Positions 5,799-8,822 of a stretch of DNA of 8,822 nucleotides are shown here, piece by piece. The stretch spans positions 1 through 8,822 of the forward strand of contig DBFWPL010000017.1 in NCBI GenBank assembly GCA_048463395.1, in the 5' to 3' direction. The DNA comes from JAGAJR01 sp048463395. Its GTDB lineage: Bacteria > Pseudomonadota > Alphaproteobacteria > RF32 > CAG-239. Under the pieces are notes generated by a model, which was not told where the DNA came from, did not search any database, and saw nothing but the letters and a program-made list of their open reading frames with translations. Position numbers and translations under genes: made by a program. The stretch's first letter is position 1, and every line of letters starts with the position of its first letter.

Positions 5799-6175
5799 AG
5801 GTCTTCCCAATCAACAATATGGTCTTCCAATTCGTCTTCCGTTACCATTATTTCGGAAACGCAACGCCCCTGAATGGATTTTCTGACCGGTTGCGGACGG
5901 TTTTCAAACAGACAGCGATAAGCACAGGATTTCGGCATCCAGGAGATTTTATCAACATTGTCTTTGTTGAGTTTCAGACATTCCGGAACTAAGGAGCATC
6001 TGGTTTTGTAAACACTGCACTTGCAATTTTCTTCATCAAAATATTTGCAGACAACATCAGTGTAATAGATGTCATCTGTTTCTTCGTCCTGAAGTTTAAT
6101 CAGACAGCATTTGCCACAGTGGTTGCAGATGTTTTCCCACTCTTCTTCAGTATAGTTTTCCGGTTTTTTCTTCAA
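5795..6175 (-). CDS. Short paralogue of UPF0260 with CxxCxxCC cluster
   Basis: This 126-residue protein has the same domain as its downstream neighbour: EEEWENICNHCGKCC near residues 10-24, later cysteines in matching positions, and SWMPKSCAYRCL. It lacks the family's N-terminal FWxxKxL segment and the WHPL segment. Like its neighbour it ends in IVDWEDL. The first usable codon is a TTG (6175-6173); no ATG exists nearby. GAGGT sits 4 bases upstream of it, which decides the start. It is the first gene of the three-gene unit, joined to ycgN by an ATGA overlap. The function is unknown; metal binding is inferred from the cysteine pattern. Confidence 0.85.
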   Translation of the reverse strand: MKKKPENYTEEEWENICNHCGKCCLIKLQDEETDDIYYTDVVCKYFDEENCKCSVYKTRCSLVPECLKLNKDNVDKISWMPKSCAYRCLFENRPQPVRKSIQGRCVSEIMVTEDELEDHIVDWEDL

Positions 6176-6202
6176 AGCTTACCTCTTTTTAAATTTTTTC
6201 TG

Positions 6203-6220
6203 ATTATATATAGCATATAA
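6203..6220. promoter_or_regulatory. Divergent promoter region between the two cysteine-rich units
   Basis: The 64-base gap 6176-6239 must drive genes in both directions. On the minus strand TATAAT (6208-6203) is a perfect -10 box. A shifted TATATA (6212-6207) has the extended-10 TG at 6215-6214; no good -35 is seen. On the + strand TATAAA (6216-6221) or the overlapping TATATA could serve as -10. TTATAT/ATATAA (6204-6209/6215-6220) form an inverted repeat with a 5-base spacer that could be an operator; this is inference. Confidence 0.4.
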
Positions 6221-6239
6221 ATTTTAAGGAGAAATAAAA

Positions 6240-6512
6240 ATGTTTGGCTGGCTTGCCGATTTAATCGTAAAAACACCGGTTCAGGGCGGATGTTCCTGTT
6301 GTGAAGGGCGTAAAAAAGAATTGCAGAGAATGCAGAAAGCCATTATCGGTGCGGAAACCGATGATGAGTTATCTCCGGATGAAGAAACTGCGAATCACTG
6401 TTGCGGCTGTCATGAACATAGTGAAACCGAACATAAATGTGAATGCAAAAATCATTACGAAAGCGGTCATTATTCCTGTCGTTATGATCCCGAGAACAGC
6501 CATAACCGCTGA
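6240..6512 (+). CDS. Small Cys/His-rich hypothetical protein, likely metal-binding
   Basis: I do not recognise a family. The 90-residue product has a short amphipathic N-terminus (MFGWLADLIV), a first cysteine group CSCC (18-21), a charged helix-like middle (22-52) and a C-terminal half dense in ligands. In total there are 9 cysteines (18, 20, 21, 54, 55, 57, 67, 69, 80) and 7 histidines, with many Asp/Glu. This composition suggests binding of zinc, copper or nickel, but no known motif fits. AAGGAG with an 8-base spacer precedes the ATG, a strong translation signal. It is the only + strand protein gene with solid support here, diverges from the CxxCxxCC operon and ends 7 bases from the dnaB stop. 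Its location suggests shared regulation with that operon. Confidence 0.75.
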   Translation: MFGWLADLIVKTPVQGGCSCCEGRKKELQRMQKAIIGAETDDELSPDEETANHCCGCHEHSETEHKCECKNHYESGHYSCRYDPENSHNR

Positions 6513-6519
6513 GCTTATG

Positions 6520-7992
6520 TTAGCCGATTTGTTCAGGGAGGTACTCCTCTTTGGCAAGGTTTCCGAATTGGGTAAATTCCCCGTTCCAAAACAGTTGGAT
6601 GGCACCGGTTGAGCCGTGGCGTTGTTTTCCGACAATAATTTCCGCAATGTTAGCCGTGTCTCGACAACGTTTTTGCCAGTCTTCAATTCTTTGTTGCAAA
6701 TGTTCAGGGGTTTCCGCTGCTTTTTGTTTTGGTTCTTCGTTTTGAATATAGTAGTTTTCCCGGTAAACGAACATAACGATGTCGGCGTCTTGTTCAATTG
6801 AGCCGGATTCACGAAGATCAGACATAACCGGGCGTTTGTCATCTCTTTGTTCCACGCCGCGGTTTAATTGGGACAAGGCAATGACCGGAACATTGAGTTC
6901 TTTGGCTAAGATTTTCAGACCACGGGAGATTTCGGAGAGTTCCTGAACGCGGTTGCCTTCTGTTTTTTTGCTTCCTGTACCGACAATCAATTGAATATAG
7001 TCGATGACAATCAGTCCGAGCCCTTTATTGCGTTTCAGACGACGGGAACGGGTTCTGATGGTATTAATGTTTAAGCCCGGAGTATCGTCAATGTAAAGCG
7101 GGATTTTTTCCAGCTCCCGGACAGCGGCGGCAATGCGGGTAAACTCGGCATTGTCAAGTTCTCCGGTACGCATTTTATGTCCGCTGGTTTGGGTTACTGT
7201 TGACAAGATACGGCCGGCAAGCTGGTCGGCAGACATTTCAAGAGAAAAGAATGCCACGCCTTTTTTATCTGCGGGAACTTCTTTGCTGTGAGACAAATAT
7301 TCCGCTACATTGTAGGCGATGTTGGTGGCCAGAGCGGTTTTCCCCATTGCCGGACGAGCGGCGATGATGATTAAGTCAGAGTCATTTAAGCCGCCGGTTT
7401 TGTTATCTAATGCGTCAAGAGATGTCGGCAAGCCGGAGATTCTTCCGTCTTTTTGATAAGCTGCTTCAATATGGCTGAGGGATGAGGTTAAGGCATCGGC
7501 AAATTCGATGAACCCGCCTTGCGTATCGCCCTGATTAGCCAATTCGAAGAGTTTCTTTTCGGCGATTTCAATTTGTTCGGAGGCATCGGAATCAATGTCT
7601 TCCTTCATGGCGTCGTTTACGATTTCAACACCGGTGTTAATCAGTTCTCTCCGGAGATATTTGTCATAAATGAATTGGGCGTAATATTCGACATTGGTTA
7701 AAGGGGAGGAACTGTCGGCTAATTTGATGAGGTATTTGTGTCCGCCGACTTCATCTAGAGTCCCTTCCTGTTGAAAGTAGTCTTTCAAGGTAATGACGCT
7801 GGCAACATGACCTTTTTGGATTAAGCGAGACATGACCTCAAAGATTTTGGAATGGATAGAATCTGCAAAGTGAGCCGGTTTTAGAAATTCGGATACTTTT
7901 TCATAAGCTTTGTTGTTGGCTAGAATTGCCCCAATCAGAGCTTGTTCGGCTTCAAGGTTTTGCGGTAAAGCGGCAGTGTCGATTTTTTCCAT
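6520..7992 (-). CDS. dnaB: Replicative DNA helicase DnaB
   Basis: DnaB is the hexameric helicase that unwinds DNA ahead of the replisome and recruits primase. The 490-residue protein has the N-terminal domain (about 8-110, starting PQNLEAEQALIG), a linker, and the RecA-like motor. Motor motifs are Walker A ARPAMGKT (212-219), Walker B LIVIDYIQL (327-335), SQLNR (374-378), RESGSIEQDAD (394-404) and the arginine-finger region GKQRHGSTG (455-463). A charged insertion (about 417-447) precedes the last motif, as in alphaproteobacterial DnaB as I recall it. No intein is present. The ATG at 7992 has AGGA with a 7-base spacer. It has its own promoter and is convergent with the Cys/His-rich gene, with no evident terminator between them. 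Confidence 0.98.
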   Translation of the reverse strand: MEKIDTAALPQNLEAEQALIGAILANNKAYEKVSEFLKPAHFADSIHSKIFEVMSRLIQKGHVASVITLKDYFQQEGTLDEVGGHKYLIKLADSSSPLTNVEYYAQFIYDKYLRRELINTGVEIVNDAMKEDIDSDASEQIEIAEKKLFELANQGDTQGGFIEFADALTSSLSHIEAAYQKDGRISGLPTSLDALDNKTGGLNDSDLIIIAARPAMGKTALATNIAYNVAEYLSHSKEVPADKKGVAFFSLEMSADQLAGRILSTVTQTSGHKMRTGELDNAEFTRIAAAVRELEKIPLYIDDTPGLNINTIRTRSRRLKRNKGLGLIVIDYIQLIVGTGSKKTEGNRVQELSEISRGLKILAKELNVPVIALSQLNRGVEQRDDKRPVMSDLRESGSIEQDADIVMFVYRENYYIQNEEPKQKAAETPEHLQQRIEDWQKRCRDTANIAEIIVGKQRHGSTGAIQLFWNGEFTQFGNLAKEEYLPEQIG

Positions 7993-8030
7993 TTTTTTAT
8001 CCTGAAAAAGTAGTCCTGAAATTTGTGTTT

Positions 8031-8059
8031 CTTATACTCAATTATTTTCTAAAAGACAA
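8031..8059 (-). promoter_or_regulatory. Promoter of dnaB
   Basis: Minus-strand TTGTCT (8059-8054, 4/6) and TATAAG (8036-8031, 5/6) are separated by 17 bases, with a predicted start near 8024 and a leader of about 32 bases. Upstream, at 8091-8101, is the perfect 11-base palindrome CACAGCCTGTG. Confidence 0.6.
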
Positions 8060-8113
8060 AGTATTTTGTGATTTGAGTTGGTGAGTTTTGCACAGCCTGT
8101 GGATTGTGGGGAT

Positions 8114-8148
8114 AAAAAATATCCTCCAGATAAAATCAGGAGGATATT
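8114..8148 (-). terminator. Intrinsic terminator of rpmB
   Basis: A perfect 10-base-pair stem, AATATCCTCC (8118-8127) with GGAGGATATT (8139-8148), encloses an 11-base loop. Leftward it is followed by a T-rich run (8119-8114). It begins 23 bases after the rpmB stop, in the right place and orientation. Confidence 0.85.
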
Positions 8149-8170
8149 GAACTAAAAAAACAGAAGCTAT

Positions 8171-8458
8171 TTATTTAGAAGATTTTGCTTTTGCAATTGA
8201 TTTTTTGATTTTTTTAGCTTCTTCAGTCAATTTGCTGTTGGAAGTAGATTCCAAATAAGAGTCCAAACCGCCGTTGTGTTCAATAGAACGTAAAGTTTTT
8301 GAACAAACTTTCAGTTTGAAAATTTTTCCCAAAGTTTCGCTCAAAAGAGAAACTACTTGTAAGTTAGGCAAAAAACGGCGACGGGTTCTGTTGTTAGCGT
8401 GGCTGACATTGTTACCGCTCATTACGCCAGTGCCTGAAATTTCGCATTTTTTAGACAT
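8171..8458 (-). CDS. rpmB: 50S ribosomal protein L28
   Basis: This is bL28, a basic protein of the large ribosomal subunit. The 95 residues begin MSKKCEISGTGVMSGNNVSH and continue ANNRTRRRFLPNLQ, the diagnostic N-terminal half of the family. The C-terminal end is a Lys/Ser/Ala-rich extension that makes it longer than the 78-residue E. coli protein, as in alphaproteobacteria. The ATG at 8458 has AAGGAA about 8 bases upstream. It stands alone between its own promoter and a strong terminator; rpmG is not adjacent. Confidence 0.97.
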   Translation of the reverse strand: MSKKCEISGTGVMSGNNVSHANNRTRRRFLPNLQVVSLLSETLGKIFKLKVCSKTLRSIEHNGGLDSYLESTSNSKLTEEAKKIKKSIAKAKSSK

Positions 8459-8492
8459 TATGATGTTTCCTTATAAATAAATTAGTTGCCTT

Positions 8493-8521
8493 TTAATACC
8501 TATTATTTGGATATAAGTCAA
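8493..8521 (-). promoter_or_regulatory. Promoter of rpmB
   Basis: Minus-strand TTGACT (8521-8516, 5/6) and TATTAA (8498-8493, 4/6) are exactly 17 bases apart. The predicted start is near 8486, leaving a leader of about 28 bases with the AAGGAA ribosome-binding site. Confidence 0.65.
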
Positions 8522-8558
8522 GTGAAAAAATGACAAAAAAGGCGATAAAAGTGGGTTT

Positions 8559-8586
8559 TTGCAAGATTTTGCTGGAAATATATAAA
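8559..8586 (+). promoter_or_regulatory. Candidate promoter of tRNA-Arg
   Basis: TTGCAA (8559-8564) and TATAAA (8581-8586) are separated by 16 bases, predicting a start near 8593 and a tRNA leader of about 26 bases for RNase P to remove. An alternative, TTGCTG (8569-8574) with TATTGT (8591-8596), has the same spacing. One of the two probably works. Confidence 0.45.
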
Positions 8587-8618
8587 AAAGTATTGTATTA
8601 AACGTGCTGTTGCGTGAT

Positions 8619-8695
8619 GTACCCGTAGCTCAATTGGATAGAGTGTTGGCCTCCGACGCCAAAGGTTGTGGGTTCGATCCCCGCCGGGTACGCCA
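8619..8695 (+). tRNA. tRNA-Arg, anticodon CCG
   Basis: A complete 77-base tRNA including an encoded CCA end. The acceptor stem GTACCCG (8619-8625) pairs perfectly with CGGGTAC (8685-8691), followed by discriminator G and CCA (8693-8695). The D arm has GCTC/GAGT. The anticodon stem TTGGC/GCCAA encloses the loop CTCCGAC with anticodon CCG at 8653-8655, reading codon CGG. The T arm has the TTCGATC loop closed by GTGGG/CCCGC. It is transcribed opposite to rpmB. Confidence 0.97.
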
Positions 8696-8733
8696 TAAAA
8701 AAACACCCTTAAACGGGTGTTTTTTTATGGCGT
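8690..8733 (+). terminator. Terminator hairpin fused to the tRNA-Arg 3' end
   Basis: The core stem ACACCC/GGGTGT (8703-8708/8715-8720) has a 6-base loop and is flanked by seven A before and seven T after, so it can terminate in both directions. The perfect pairing continues outward through the tRNA's CCA and acceptor bases to 8690/8733, 19 base pairs in all. Confidence 0.85.
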
Positions 8734-8822
8734 CAATAGACATTGTTAGGGAGTGAGGGAAGCGGCAGCGACCGAAATGAGCGTAAATGTCTTTGCCCGA
8801 AGCGGCGTTGTTGAGCTTAAAA
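8734..8822. other. Unassigned right-edge sequence
   Basis: These 89 bases look richer in G+C than the other intergenic stretches. They contain the inverted repeat AGACATT/AATGTCT (8738-8744/8786-8792) and a purine-rich core. Open frames reach the right edge from an ATG at 8777 or 8787, without a Shine-Dalgarno. I cannot assign a gene or element. Confidence 0.3.

Noticed and set aside
5418..5873. 151-residue + strand ORF opposite the UPF0260 genes
   Set aside because: It is antisense to two well-recognised overlapping genes and has no family signature of its own.
6301..6612. 103-residue + strand ORF overlapping the Cys/His-rich gene
   Set aside because: It is a shifted frame of the better-supported gene at 6240-6512 and runs into the dnaB coding sequence.
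6369..6842. 157-residue minus-strand ORF with a hydrophobic end
   Set aside because: It overlaps the 3' end of dnaB in another frame and lies antisense to the Cys/His-rich gene. Its hydrophobic end is what antisense of that gene's codons produces, and no ribosome-binding site was seen.
8518..8706. 62-residue minus-strand ORF across the tRNA
   Set aside because: It is antisense to the tRNA-Arg; the Gly-Asp-Arg-Thr-His-Asn type peptide is a familiar artefact of translating tRNA genes backwards.
8619..8733. tRNA 3' end as an integration (att) site
   Set aside because: The duplicated tRNA end is inverted, not a direct repeat, and no integrase or other mobile gene is visible in the window.
8753..8822. 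Open frame from GTG 8753 or ATG 8777 to the right edge
   Set aside because: No Shine-Dalgarno and too short to show coding character; kept only as an unassigned region.

Overview
The window reads as chromosomal housekeeping DNA from an AT-leaning proteobacterium, most likely an alphaproteobacterium. The evidence is the block rpmH-rnpA-yidD-yidC-engB on one strand, a DnaB with an insertion before its last motif, a long (95-residue) L28 and tandem UPF0260/CxxCxxCC proteins. No plasmid, phage, transposon, CRISPR or rRNA signal is visible. The taxonomic guess rests on memory of these families, not on a search.

Layout, left to right. Positions 1-17 hold the first codons of a leftward gene that leaves the window, with a good Shine-Dalgarno and a candidate promoter whose spacer is mostly a 12-base A tract. 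Positions 18-420 hold a terminator hairpin and two weak small-ORF candidates on opposite strands. Positions 421-3615 are a leftward operon: rpmH, rnpA, yidD, yidC, engB (ribosomal protein L34, RNase P protein, membrane-insertion factor, membrane insertase, ribosome-assembly GTPase). It has a clear promoter at 3708-3736 and a structured leader. Positions 3797-4528 encode a Bax-inhibitor-1 family membrane protein with its own promoter and terminator. Positions 4604-6175 are a three-gene, overlapping leftward unit: a truncated CxxCxxCC protein, a full-length YcgN-like protein and a YgjP-type zinc metallopeptidase. Facing away from this unit, on the + strand, is a 90-residue Cys/His-rich protein (6240-6512). 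dnaB (6520-7992) and rpmB (8171-8458) follow, both leftward and each with a recognisable promoter; rpmB has a strong terminator. A tRNA-Arg(CCG) at 8619-8695 on the + strand runs straight into a terminator hairpin that shares the tRNA's 3' end. The last ~90 bases have no assigned function.

Functionally the left operon couples protein synthesis, RNase P activity and membrane-protein insertion in the usual conserved order. The middle region groups three metal-ligand-rich proteins and a zinc peptidase around one 64-base divergent promoter region, and is the least understood part. No unequivocally new system was found. The best leads are the Cys/His-rich cluster at 4604-6512, the homopolymer promoter at 59-88, the tRNA-terminator fusion hairpin at 8690-8733 and the basic small ORF downstream of engB.
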